Below, in pieces: positions 36,576 to 46,300 of a stretch of DNA of 64,000 nucleotides. The first letter of the stretch is position 1. Each line of letters begins with the position of its first letter. The stretch comes from Rickettsia typhi (GTDB lineage: Bacteria > Pseudomonadota > Alphaproteobacteria > Rickettsiales > Deianiraeaceae), in NCBI GenBank assembly GCA_945881985.1, contig CAMCVL010000005.1:36054-100053 (forward strand), given 5' to 3'. The translations under genes and the position numbers were made by a program. The notes beneath the pieces were generated by a model, which was given only the letters and a program-made list of their open reading frames with translations, ran no database searches and had not been told where the DNA came from.

Positions 36576-37979
36576 TTAGGAGTGGATTTGTGCTTTATCA
36601 ACTGCCATGCAAGCCTCTTTAATTGCCTCGTTTAAAGTTGGGTGAGCGTGGCAAGTGCGGGCAACATCCTCTGCCGAGCCGCTAAACTCCATTGCAACGC
36701 AAATTTCGTGGATTATGTCCCCAGCCGACCTGCCAATTATGTGTGCACCTAGTATTTTATCGGTTTTTTTGCAGGCTAAAATTTTTACAAAACCAGCCGT
36801 GTCGTTTATTGCCTTAGCCCTTGAGTTTGCCATAAAGCTAAACTTACCTATTTTATATTCCGTGCCAGCAGCTTTAAGCTCCTCCTCCGTTTTACCAACG
36901 CAGGCAACCTCTGGGTGGGTATATATAACACCCGGAATCACATCGTAATTAACATGACCGTATTTGCCGGCAAGAGTTTCGGCAACGGCAACGCCTTCCT
37001 CCTCTGCCTTGTGAGCCAGCATTTGCCCCGGTGCAACATCACCAATAGCGTAGATATTGTCAATATTTGTTTGTAACTTTGCATTAACAGGTATAAAGCC
37101 TTTTTCGTTTTTAACAACCCCTGCCGCCTCAAGGCTAAGTCCGTTTGTATTAGGGCGTCTGCCTATTGCAACAAGCACGGCATCTGCATTTATTTGCTCT
37201 TTTTTGCCATCTGCAACGCTCTCGGTTTCAATAACGGCACCATTTTTACCTTTTTTAATTGAAAGAACCTTTGTTGAAAGCCTAAAGCTAATACCTTGTT
37301 CCTCAAGCACTTTTTTAAATGCCTTGCCAAGTTCTAGGTCTAGGGATGGGGTTATGCGATCCAAAAATTCAACCACTTCAACCTGCGAGCCGAGTCTTTT
37401 GTAGACAGAGCCAAGCTCAAGCCCTATAACCCCAGCACCAATAACAGCAAGTTTTTGCGGCACTTTTTTAAGACTCAATGCCCCTGTGGAAGATATTATA
37501 ACCTCCTCGTCTATTTCAACCCCAGGTATATTTGCAACTTCCGAGCCGGTGGCAATAACAAAATTTTTAGCGGTAATTGTTTTTTGCGAGCCGTCTTCAA
37601 GGGCGACTTCAATAGTATTTTTATTTTTAAAACTTGCAAGACCAGTGAGCTTTTCAACTTTATTCTTTTTTAAAAGTCCGTCTATGCCCTTTGCAAGAGC
37701 GTCCAAGGTGCTGGATTTTTGCTTCATCATAGCCGTAAAATCTGGCTCAAGGGAACCTTTTAAAATACCATTTTGTATAAGATGTGTTGCGTTTTCATAG
37801 TCGTGGGACATCTGCAGCAATGCCTTTGATGGAATGCATCCAACATTTAAGCAGGTGCCACCAAGGGTTTTGCGTTTGTCAACGCAGGCAGTTTTTAAAC
37901 CTAACTGGCCAGCTTTAATTGCACCAACATATCCACCGGGGCCGCCGCCAATAAACACAACATCAAAATCAAATGACAT
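36576..37979 (-). CDS. lpdA: Dihydrolipoamide dehydrogenase (E3)
   Basis: E3 reoxidises the lipoyl groups of the pyruvate and 2-oxoglutarate dehydrogenase complexes, using FAD and NAD. The 467-residue protein shows the FAD-binding GGGPGGYVGAIKAGQLG, the redox-active GGTCLNVGCIPSK (cysteines 43 and 48), the NAD-binding GAGVIGLELGSVYKRLG, the second FAD motif NIDNIYAIGDV and the interface His-Glu pair in HAHPTLNEA. All active residues are present. The gene is transcribed leftward with its 3' end at the big repeat array; atpC diverges from it upstream. Confidence 0.96.
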   Translation of the reverse strand: MSFDFDVVFIGGGPGGYVGAIKAGQLGLKTACVDKRKTLGGTCLNVGCIPSKALLQMSHDYENATHLIQNGILKGSLEPDFTAMMKQKSSTLDALAKGIDGLLKKNKVEKLTGLASFKNKNTIEVALEDGSQKTITAKNFVIATGSEVANIPGVEIDEEVIISSTGALSLKKVPQKLAVIGAGVIGLELGSVYKRLGSQVEVVEFLDRITPSLDLELGKAFKKVLEEQGISFRLSTKVLSIKKGKNGAVIETESVADGKKEQINADAVLVAIGRRPNTNGLSLEAAGVVKNEKGFIPVNAKLQTNIDNIYAIGDVAPGQMLAHKAEEEGVAVAETLAGKYGHVNYDVIPGVIYTHPEVACVGKTEEELKAAGTEYKIGKFSFMANSRAKAINDTAGFVKILACKKTDKILGAHIIGRSAGDIIHEICVAMEFSGSAEDVARTCHAHPTLNEAIKEACMAVDKAQIHS

Positions 37980-38133
37980 TTTAACAAGGTAAAAATAATA
38001 TATCTATCAAACAAGCTAAGCAAGCTTTTGAGAAATATTAAACTATATTTTTTTAAAAACAAAGAAATTTTGTAAAAAAATAAAATTTTACTAGATTATT
38101 AAAAGATATCAATTAAGTTTTTACAGAATTAAA

Positions 38134-38490
38134 ATGTTAAAGACTTTATTTGTTTTGTTTATGGTAAATCAGGCGGTAAATCACGATAAGCTTATTAACT
38201 TAAAGGTTGTAACCTGCACCAACGGCGTGCTGTTTAGAGGTTTTTGCAGCTTGATACATCTTAAATCTCAAACTGGCGAAATGGAGGTGTTGCCAAGCCA
38301 TGTTTCATTGCTTTCGGGCATTGTTGAGGGTTCTGTGATGCATGTTGTTGATGAGTTTAATTCAAAAATTACAATAGAGTTAAAATCAAGCGGATTTTTA
38401 GTTTTTAATCAAAACGAATGCCTTGTGACAATTGAGGATGCTAAAATTCAAACAAGTGCAGCATCTAGCCAGCAGGCAAAGGTTGCTTAG
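38134..38490 (+). CDS. atpC: F1F0 ATP synthase epsilon subunit
   Basis: The epsilon subunit is part of the F1 central stalk and regulates the ATP synthase. The 118-residue product fits the N-terminal beta-sandwich domain: INLKVVTCTNGVLFRGFCSL, then GEMEVLPSHVSLLSGIVEGS and a domain-closing FLVFNQNECLVTIEDA. The C-terminal helical arm is essentially missing, as in other short alphaproteobacterial forms. The start is uncertain: 38134, or nine codons later at MVNQAVNHDK, which suits the family better. The other atp genes are not adjacent; atpE lies 23 kb away. Confidence 0.82.
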   Translation: MLKTLFVLFMVNQAVNHDKLINLKVVTCTNGVLFRGFCSLIHLKSQTGEMEVLPSHVSLLSGIVEGSVMHVVDEFNSKITIELKSSGFLVFNQNECLVTIEDAKIQTSAASSQQAKVA

Positions 38491-38517
38491 TAAAAACAAA
38501 ATATATTTTAAAGAGGT

Positions 38518-39450
38518 ATGAATATTTTAACAACCCCACTAGGTTTGCTGTGCGGTGTTTTAATGATTATTATCACTTTTAGCTCCGTAAAGCAAAAAGA
38601 TTGTGCCGTTGAAAAAAGCGAGTTAAACAACCATGAAAGCGGTAATGCAACTTCGGTAAAATTTATTAATAGCTTTTTAGACTCCATTAACGAACAGGGC
38701 GGCAATATATCTTACTTCATCAAGAGTGCAAAAGACATTTTACCAAGTGAAGGTCACATAGCTCTTATTGATTCATCTGTTGCAAATCAGGTTTTTACTT
38801 CTACTGATGCCTTTGCTATTTGTGGCTCAAGCGTTGATATGTCTGTAGTTATAACAAAGCACGACCAAAAGGATGTATTGCTATCGCAAAACTTTACCAC
38901 AAAAATAGGTTCTTTGCTAATACCTCAAGAACTTGAAACTGCGGCTCTGGGTATGCAAACTGGGGACTTTAAAATGTTTGTAAGTAACTTAAAAACATTT
39001 CCTGCAAAGCAGCTAAACATTAAAGGCTACGAGGGCAAAAGAATATACGATGTAAAAATCACCATAAATAAAATAACAAATGGGCTTAGTCTTGCAAGCA
39101 AAACTATGTTTGCACCTTTGCAGCAAAGCCATATGGATACATATCGTTGCGACTCGCAGTTAAAAGTACTTTACAAATTTACCACCCTTGATGGCAACCA
39201 TTTATCTGAATTTAGCGTAAATCAAAGCCTTGCTAATCTTTCAAAATTTGGCTTCAATAAGCCTTTACTTGGCGGGTCAAATGGACTGACATATTTAACT
39301 ACCATCAAAACCCACGATGTGCAAAAATATATTGCAAGTGGCATACAAATGCAAAGCGATAAGTCATTTATTGTTTTTGAGGAGCTTTTATCAAAATTAA
39401 ATAAAAACAAGGATGAAGTCTTGGTAATTAAGGTTGAATCATCAATCTAA
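38518..39450 (+). CDS. Membrane-anchored protein of unknown function, weakly FKBP-like
   Basis: Not firmly recognised. The 310-residue product starts with a hydrophobic segment (TPLGLLCGVLMIIITF) that serves as signal anchor or signal peptide, so most of it should be periplasmic. Around residues 140-190 the sequence GSLLIPQELETAALGMQTGD followed by VKITINKI resembles the end of an FKBP-type peptidyl-prolyl isomerase domain (the usual E-x-AL-x-GM-x-x-GE pattern). A second similar segment may exist near the C-terminus. Catalytic residues cannot be confirmed. It follows atpC by 27 bp and is probably co-transcribed. Confidence 0.65.
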   Translation: MNILTTPLGLLCGVLMIIITFSSVKQKDCAVEKSELNNHESGNATSVKFINSFLDSINEQGGNISYFIKSAKDILPSEGHIALIDSSVANQVFTSTDAFAICGSSVDMSVVITKHDQKDVLLSQNFTTKIGSLLIPQELETAALGMQTGDFKMFVSNLKTFPAKQLNIKGYEGKRIYDVKITINKITNGLSLASKTMFAPLQQSHMDTYRCDSQLKVLYKFTTLDGNHLSEFSVNQSLANLSKFGFNKPLLGGSNGLTYLTTIKTHDVQKYIASGIQMQSDKSFIVFEELLSKLNKNKDEVLVIKVESSI

Positions 39451-39550
39451 AATTACAGATTTTTTTAGCAAAATTTTAACTTTGTAAAAAAATAAAACTC
39501 ACCAAAGCCTTGACAGTATTAGCTTTAAACAAGTAAAAATAAAAAAATAT

Positions 39551-39579
39551 TTGACAAAGCACGATTTTGTGTTTATAAT
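39551..39579 (+). promoter_or_regulatory. Consensus sigma-70 promoter of the pilin-like gene
   Basis: Perfect TTGACA (39551-39556) and perfect TATAAT (39574-39579) with 17-bp spacing. Transcription would start near 39586 and leave a leader of about 155 nt ahead of the gene at 39741. It is the strongest promoter-like sequence seen in the window. Confidence 0.8.
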
Positions 39580-39613
39580 TTATATCGTTTGCAAAATTTT
39601 AGTGGCACTGCCT

Positions 39614-39637
39614 AGGTAAAATTATTTGCTTTTACCT
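39614..39637 (+). promoter_or_regulatory. Leader hairpin of the pilin-like gene
   Basis: AGGTAAAA (39614-39621) pairs perfectly with TTTTACCT (39630-39637) around an 8-nt loop and is followed by TTTAG. It lies within the long 5' leader and could attenuate transcription or stabilise the mRNA. The function is unproven. Confidence 0.4.
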
Positions 39638-39740
39638 TTTAGTGACATTGTTTTTGCATTGTTTTTGGTGGCAAAATTACTAAGTTCTACTTTGTTTTTT
39701 GGCTCTAATAAGTTTTTTTGGTTTTTAATAATCTAAATAT

Positions 39741-40847
39741 ATGTTAAAGGGGATGCAATTTTTTTGTTCTAAGGATTTAGCAAAGCTTGAGTGCGATGTT
39801 AAAAAAATTAAAAATAAGGTACAAAAACTACAAGCTAAAATTGCTAAAGGTAGATCTGGTGCCTTTTCAATAGCGGAGCTTGCAGTTGTTGTTGCTGCCG
39901 TTGGCTTACTTGCTTTTGGTGTGTTAAAATCTGGAGAGTTAATATTAAATGCAAAAGTAAAAGCCCTTGTTCACGAAATTCAGGAAATTAAAAATGCAAT
40001 GTCAAGCTTTAAAATAGCTAACGACTATCTACCTGGTGATGTGCCGGTAACATCCATACAAAGAGAGGATGGTGATACATCTATTGATTTTACAGGGTTT
40101 GGCGTTGGTAATGCTGATGGTATTATTTCATATGGTTACTATGTTGCTCCTTCACTTGCAACTGGTACTGCAGATTACACAATATCAGCAACAAACTGCC
40201 CTACAACAACGCCAAATGAATCCGCTACTGCTTTTGCCCATATGGCTTTGGCTGGATACTTGAGTAATGGGGTTTCCAACACTGCAGCAAACTATCAAGT
40301 TAACCTTGCCAACCATCCTGAAAGACTTGGTGCCGGTTATTCATCCGCTAAAATAGCTGGCCTATACTACAGCTTTTTAGCCGTTAAATCAACTGCTGCA
40401 ACCATTCCTGCCTTTCTTACAAAAGCTGGTGATTTTGGTAACTTCAATGGTACCAATCTTATTTTGGGAGGCACTTCAACATTGGCAAATTTAGCCTCTG
40501 GCACCCCTGCTGCATCAGCTTTTAGCGATGTTCTTGTTCTTGATGGTAACACAACAACTGGTAATGCTACTGGTATAATTAAATATACAGCTGCCAATGC
40601 TATTAAGTTTGATTACGACTCAGCAAGAAGCCTTTACTTTACATCAGTTGGCGCTTCTGGTGTTTGTTCTCCTACTGGCTTTACATTCTTACCAACACCT
40701 ACAAAAGCAATAATTTCACCATCTATAGTAAGTAGCTTAAAACAAACTCTTGGTGCAAATGTAAAATCATGTGACGGTCCAAATACCACAGCGGCTGCTT
40801 CATGCAACCTTGCAAAGGATCAGGTTGTTTCGTTGCCAATACTTTAG
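39741..40847 (+). CDS. Type IV pilin-like protein (prepilin N-terminus), 368 residues
   Basis: The protein has a basic leader of about 38 residues, then GAFSIAELAVVVAAVGLLAF, the hydrophobic helix with a Glu that type IV pilins and pseudopilins share. With Glu at +5, cleavage would fall after Ala (GA|FSIAE), so the -1 residue is Ala rather than Gly. Next comes IQEIKNAMSSFKIANDYLPGD, a pattern seen in many alphaproteobacterial pilin-like proteins. The C-terminal 250 residues are rich in A, T, S, G and N, with a cysteine pair near the end that may form a disulfide. Major or minor pilin of a type IV pilus or type II secretion-like fibre. It has its own strong promoter. Confidence 0.82.
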   Translation: MLKGMQFFCSKDLAKLECDVKKIKNKVQKLQAKIAKGRSGAFSIAELAVVVAAVGLLAFGVLKSGELILNAKVKALVHEIQEIKNAMSSFKIANDYLPGDVPVTSIQREDGDTSIDFTGFGVGNADGIISYGYYVAPSLATGTADYTISATNCPTTTPNESATAFAHMALAGYLSNGVSNTAANYQVNLANHPERLGAGYSSAKIAGLYYSFLAVKSTAATIPAFLTKAGDFGNFNGTNLILGGTSTLANLASGTPAASAFSDVLVLDGNTTTGNATGIIKYTAANAIKFDYDSARSLYFTSVGASGVCSPTGFTFLPTPTKAIISPSIVSSLKQTLGANVKSCDGPNTTAAASCNLAKDQVVSLPIL

Positions 40848-40911
40848 TTTGTAAGGATTTTAATATTTTATAAATATTTTTCTTAGACTTTAACGACCAC
40901 AAAATTCCCGA

Positions 40912-40955
40912 GGTAACTTTTGTATTAACTTAAGTTGCCGAGGGTTTGTTTTTTT
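40912..40955 (+). terminator. Possible rho-independent terminator after the first pilin-like gene
   Basis: GGTAACTT (40912-40919) pairs with AAGTTGCC (40932-40939, one G-U), followed by gaggg and a T-rich tract (tttgttttttt) ending at 40955. The stem is short and the T-run is offset by 5 nt, so the call is tentative. Confidence 0.4.
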
Positions 40956-41055
40956 AGACTGCATCGTTTTGTAATACTTTTTGCATTACAGCACCATACA
41001 ATCTAAAAGCTTTTTTGTTAACTTTTGCACTTTGCTAAGGTTACTTACTTTTTTA

Positions 41056-41859
41056 ATGTCTTTTAATTTTACTAAAAACCATATGTTTAAAACTCAAAAA
41101 TTTAAATCCATCGGTAAATCTTTTTTATCTACAAGAAGCAAAGGTGTAGCCTCAATACCAGAGCTTGCTGTTATACTAATTATTTTAGGCTTGATGGTAA
41201 GTGCTTTTGCTACATTTTCCAAAATTATTGGTATCGCCAAAGCTAATTCCATAATTAAGGACTACACAACACTTAACGATGCAGTTAGTTCTTTTAAAGC
41301 GACTTACTCTTTTGTTCCCGGTGATGCAATTAATGCATCATCTATTTTGCAAGCTGGGGAGCAGGACGGTAACGGCGATGGTCTTGTTTCTTGGGGTAAT
41401 TCGTCAACCGCGACAAATGCAAGTGCAAATGAGTCACTAAACTTCTTTAAGCACCTAAAAGCAGCTGGCATGCTTCCTAATATATCACCATCTGCAATTG
41501 CATCCACAACAGATGCAAAGCTTACAGGCGACCAAAATATCTTTAAATCCAACATTCAAGGTGCTGGCTTTATTCCTGTATCTTTTAATGTCGCAACTGG
41601 CTACAAGTTTGATAGCACTACAAACAAAAACTCTTTTACCTTGGTTTTGGGGCAGTTTAAAAGCGGTGGCTTAACTCCTACAGAGCTTGCAGGCGCTACA
41701 ACACCTTCAACAGGTAAGATTTTTGACACTGGAGCAACAGAATCTGACATCCTAAAATCAGTTGATTCTAAAATTGACGACGAATCCTCAACATCAGGTA
41801 TATTTAAATACAATGCTAGCGACGCTCTTCCTATTGCCGGGTTTAGCATTACTCACTAA
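41056..41859 (+). CDS. Type IV pilin-like protein, second copy (about 267 residues)
   Basis: Related in design to the gene at 39741. A short basic leader is followed by GVASIPELAVILIILGLMVS and IIKDYTTLNDAVSSFKATYS, then VPGDA. With Glu at +5, cleavage would lie between Val and Ala (GV|ASIPE), an atypical -1 residue. The frame is open from 40981, but pilin leaders are short, so the start is probably ATG 41056 or 41083; 41056 gives a 30-residue leader like that of its neighbour. The body is rich in S, T, A and G. The two genes probably encode components of one fibre. Confidence 0.78.
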   Translation: MSFNFTKNHMFKTQKFKSIGKSFLSTRSKGVASIPELAVILIILGLMVSAFATFSKIIGIAKANSIIKDYTTLNDAVSSFKATYSFVPGDAINASSILQAGEQDGNGDGLVSWGNSSTATNASANESLNFFKHLKAAGMLPNISPSAIASTTDAKLTGDQNIFKSNIQGAGFIPVSFNVATGYKFDSTTNKNSFTLVLGQFKSGGLTPTELAGATTPSTGKIFDTGATESDILKSVDSKIDDESSTSGIFKYNASDALPIAGFSITH

Positions 41860-41877
41860 TTTTGTTACTTTTTAATA

Positions 41878-41910
41878 CAATACGCCAAAGCTTTTTTGCT
41901 TTGCGTGTTG
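41878..41910 (+). terminator. Hairpin after the second pilin-like gene
   Basis: A stem of about 13 bp with one bulge (CAATACGcCAAAGC at 41878-41891 against GCTTTGCGTGTTG at 41898-41910) closes on a TTTTTT loop, 19 bp after the pilin stop and 28 bp before argC. There is no T-run behind it, so it may be a processing or stabilising hairpin instead. Confidence 0.4.
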
Positions 41911-41938
41911 TGTGCTTAAATATTTAATTTATATTTCA

Positions 41939-42976
41939 ATGAGTAATAAAAAACTTTCGGTTTGCATAATTGGTGCCAGCGGATACACTGGTGTTGAATG
42001 TTACAGACTTTTGCTGCAACATCCTAATATTAAAAGCATATCTTTGGTTGCAAATTCCAATGTTGGAATGCAATTGTCTGCTCTTTATTCATCTTTTGAC
42101 GGCTCCCGTCACGATGCTAACTTACTTAGCATTGAAGCCATTGATTTTACGACAACTGATGTAGTTTTTTGTTGCTTGCCTCACGCCCAAAGCCAAAAAA
42201 TTATCTTAGATTTATATAAAAATTACGAACATCTAAAAATCATTGACCTATCGGCGGATTTTAGGCTAAACGATACCAAGGTCTACGAGAGTGTTTATGG
42301 AACTAAGCATCTAAGTCCATCCTTGCAAGCAAGTGATGTTGCCTACGGCCTAAGCGAGCTTGTAAGCAAAGATGAACTTAAGCAAAAACGCATAATTGCC
42401 TGCCCGGGGTGCTACCCTACTTCAATCATTATACCTCTTAAGCCACTGTTGCAAGAGGGGTTAATTGACTCACAAGGCATTATAGCGGATAGTAAAAGCG
42501 GTATCAGTGGTGCTGGGCGTAAGGATGCTGTGCAGTTTTTGTTCACCGAAAGAAGCGACAATATAAAAGCATACAGCATCTTTAACCACAGACACACGCC
42601 CGAAATAAACGAAAAGCTAGGCGTAAATATCGTCTTTACCCCCCACTTGGTGCCAATTATCAGGGGTATTGAAAGCACAATTTACGCACGCCTAACCACA
42701 CTTGGCTGCAAAACAAATATCCATAACTTTTTGACAGATTTTTACAAAGGACATCAATTTGTAAAAACAAGCCTTAAGCCACCAAGCACAGCAGATGTTA
42801 AGGGCACTAACAACATTAAGATACATGCTGAGCAGCAGGGGCAAATGCTTGTAATGTCCTCGGTTATAGACAACATTTGTAAAGGCTCAAGCGGGCAGGC
42901 GGTGCAAAACATGAACCTTGCCTTTGGCTTTGACGAAACAACAGGTCTAAGCCACCTATCCGCCTTGCCGGTTTGA
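41939..42976 (+). CDS. argC: N-acetyl-gamma-glutamyl-phosphate reductase ArgC
   Basis: ArgC reduces N-acetylglutamyl phosphate to the semialdehyde in arginine synthesis. From ATG 41939 the product is 345 residues, the usual length; an upstream in-frame ATG at 41912 would add nine residues of no family match. The NADP-binding CIIGASGYTGVECYRLLLQH opens the protein, the catalytic cysteine is C158 in CPGCYPTS, and SGAGRKD and NHRHTPEI follow. It stands alone, with a pilin-like gene upstream and a repeat island downstream. Arginine synthesis genes are unusual in Rickettsiales. Confidence 0.95.
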   Translation: MSNKKLSVCIIGASGYTGVECYRLLLQHPNIKSISLVANSNVGMQLSALYSSFDGSRHDANLLSIEAIDFTTTDVVFCCLPHAQSQKIILDLYKNYEHLKIIDLSADFRLNDTKVYESVYGTKHLSPSLQASDVAYGLSELVSKDELKQKRIIACPGCYPTSIIIPLKPLLQEGLIDSQGIIADSKSGISGAGRKDAVQFLFTERSDNIKAYSIFNHRHTPEINEKLGVNIVFTPHLVPIIRGIESTIYARLTTLGCKTNIHNFLTDFYKGHQFVKTSLKPPSTADVKGTNNIKIHAEQQGQMLVMSSVIDNICKGSSGQAVQNMNLAFGFDETTGLSHLSALPV

Positions 42977-42984
42977 TGTCACTT

Positions 42985-43260
42985 TAACCTCCGCCCCTCC
43001 CCCGCCCCATCTAAAGAGAGAGATGTTGAAGTCCTACCTTTTTAAACGACCCACAGATAACCCATATCCTACCAGAGCGGGTATTATTTGCACAAACCAA
43101 TCTATTTAGAGTTTGCTACATTCCTCTTCCTCTCTCGCTTTAAGAGTAGGGCCGGGGCGGGGGTATTTTGCCACGCAAAAAACCCCTTTTAAGAACAAAC
43201 CAAAGATAGCCCATCCCTACCAAGGGGGGCTTGGTGGGGCATTTACAACCCCAAGCTACA
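42985..43260. repeat. Degenerate palindromic repeat island 5
   Basis: Starts 9 bp after the argC stop. It holds eroded GGGGAGG-family pieces (cctcccccgccccatctaaa, CTTTAAGAGTAGGGCCGGGG, CTACCAAGGGGGGCTTGGTG) and a late tggggcatttacaaccccaa that corresponds to the unit core. No gene is seen between 42977 and 43379. Confidence 0.65.
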
Positions 43261-43289
43261 TTCTTAAAAACAAAACCTGTAAAAAAGTG

Positions 43290-43318
43290 TTGACAAAAAG
43301 CTAATTAACAAACATACT
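43290..43318 (+). promoter_or_regulatory. Possible promoter of the 1038-residue gene
   Basis: TTGACA at 43290-43295 with a CATACT box 17 bp later (43313-43318), about 60 bp ahead of the start codon. Confidence 0.35.
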
Positions 43319-43379
43319 TATATCCAACTTAGTGCAATCCTAATCTTTACAAAGCACGCTATTTTTAGTAGTTTAAATT

Positions 43380-46300
43380 ATGGAACAAACTTCTTTGCTT
43401 TTGGCTACTAATTTATCTAATTTTGACAATACTGATGCTAATGAAGAGATTCTAGTAGAAGAAGACAATGGCAAAAAATATAAGATTTTTGTGGAAAAAT
43501 TTAAGGTTAATGAAGATCTTGTAGAAAAAATAAAAGCATTAGACACTAACAATCAAAGTATAGATGCAGTTGCTGAACATATAGTAAAAAATGTTAGAAA
43601 ATTTTTAGATTCTGCCTCACTATCGTTCTTGACAAACGAACAGAAGAAAGAATATTTGAACAAACTTATACCAAGCAAGAAATTTGTAGATACATTAAGT
43701 GCAGCAATAAGTAATGAACCAAATGTGCAATATAGTCAAGAAATCGTAATAGAAGAAGAGTCAAAAGTACAAGCTTCGCATAACAACATTGATGTGATTA
43801 GCCAAAATGGTTTAGGCGTGCAAGACCTTAATTTTTTTCAAGATTCGTTCGGCATCTTTAATTCTATTGGTTTTAAACACTGCATAACCACAGAGCATTT
43901 TACACAAAGCAACAATAACAACGGTCAAGAACAAAATTCAGATGATACGGCTAAGCAATTGCTTGGCAGCGAAGATAATGGCTCTATGCTTAATGGATTA
44001 TCAATGTATTTATACCCTGAAAAATCTAACTCAGATAATGACAAGCTTAGTCAAGAGTTACAAGAATTAAAAGATTTTATTAAGAGTAGAAAAGATAATA
44101 AAAGATACGCATTTCCTTTCTTGCACGGGAATCACTTTTTTGCCATTGGTGTTGAAGGTGATAAGTTTGTAATACTTGATAATAGTGAATATTTAAATGG
44201 TGATGGCGTACAAAAAGAAATAATTGACAACATAACAGAACATTTAGGCTTAAATCATAACACGGAATTACAAAGGGAAGCACAAAAATCTTGCCTAGAG
44301 CAAACAAAAACTGGATTTATAGCTTTGGCAGAGGGGGGTAATAGCACGAGTGATTCAAACAATGCATGCCTTTATCACCAAGCTTTTAACACTTTACTAT
44401 GGACTAGCAACACTAAACTAGAAAATATAGGTTTAAAACCAGAGTTACTTCATTTAATTGACATTGAAGTAAGAGGTGATAATAGAAAGCTACCTAAGGC
44501 TAACAAGTTCTTTAATGACCTTCAAACTGCAATTAAAGCAAATGATGGCGACCCCAAACGAACTGTTTTAGAATCACAACAAGAATTTCTTACAAATTAC
44601 ATAGAAAGCAAACAAGGCTTTGTTGCAACCAAAGAAGTAAAACAAGGTAGTCAAGGAGCTTCTTCAACTCCAAATGGCCAATCTAACATTGATTGCATAG
44701 ATACTGTATTGAGAGATAATTGCCAAAAAGCAACAAAATTGCTAGAACAAATAAATATCGAAATAACTGATGAACCGATTATTGAAGAGGTGGAATATAA
44801 CCCAAAACATTATTCTAACACGAACAGTAATGATGGTAGTTTAAGCATTGTTAAAAAACAAGAAAAAACTACAAATAATAATAAACCTATTGTAGATAAG
44901 TTTGAAGTATTTTATAGCCCTACTGCAAGACATGCTAGTAGTTCAGCACTAGAAAAGATAGAAGAAGTAAACGAAGAAGATGAAGACTATACAGAATTGT
45001 CTAACGATTCAATTGAAGTAATTTTGAAACCAGAACTTTTGCAACAACAAGAATTACCATATCTTTACCATCAAGGTTATCAGGCTAGTATATTTTACCA
45101 CGCAAATCAAGATGATAATAATAATAATGACTCTCTTAGCCAATTATATGAAGGAGAGGAAAGTGATACTTCCCTTACTCATGGTAATCCTTTGATTAAT
45201 CAAACTGATAATCCTTTTTACACACATGTGCCTAGTGCAAAAAAAAATAATTTTCTTACAGGTTTTGACGCTCCTTATAATTTTTCTGAAATTGATCTAA
45301 GTCAAATTACGATAAATAGCAACGATACATCCATTTTATCAGGCGAAACTGTAGAAGCTGGAGAAGCTGGAGAAGCTGGAGAACTTGACGAGACAATTGC
45401 TGTAAATGCAGAAGGTGATATAACTAAATATAAAAACAATTTGGATACCTATTCTATAGCGGCTAATGAAACATTTGTAGGCAAACAATCACAAATACCA
45501 AATCCGTATCGGTATTTGCAACTTGAAGACGAGAGGAGTGATGGCGGATATGATTCTGCTGAAGCTATGGAACAAAGAAAGGATAATACATCGGAAAGTA
45601 ATAAACATAATGGTAATCACGAAGAAACGGAGGAAATTACAAAAAAGAAAGAAGATAATACTACTCCGTTAATGGACCTTTTTAGTTTAATTACCCAGTC
45701 TATTGTAAGCTTTTTTGATCCAATTACCAAATGGATAAAAGGTTTATCTCAAGACTTAGGTAAATATCAAGGTTACAACGAGATAGCCGAAGATAAAAAC
45801 CATCAAGCAGAAGACTACAAGAAAAACGAATTGCAAGATGAAACCATTTCCACAGATGAATCCAAAAAAGATACTGCATCAAACACTAGTAAATATCAAC
45901 AATTGCTACAAAAAGCTCACGAGTTAGAATCTGGGTTAAATCTAAACGCATCGATATATAATACTGACGAACAAGACTTTCAAGATTTATATGATTTAAT
46001 TTATCAAAGTCAACCCGAGCAAGACTATTTGCCAGACGACCAAGACGCAAATATTGAACAATATCTCGATGAAAATCAAAATCCTAACCTTAATGTTGCA
46101 ATAATTGGTAAGAGAACAAATCCTGGAAGTATTGAGGCTTTTGCAATTGTAAAAGATGATGACAATGAATATTCTGTATACAGACTAAATAGTAAGAACT
46201 GCATAGAAGAACCTTTTATATCCCGTATTGAGAATGAAGAAAGATTAAAACAACTTCTTGAAAGTAACAATATTAAAACCGATGGAACAACCGTATTAAT

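Noticed and set aside
40861..40940. CCGAGG pair after the first pilin-like gene as a long terminator stem
   Set aside because: The two CCGAGG copies are direct, not inverted; only the inner 8-bp stem pairs.
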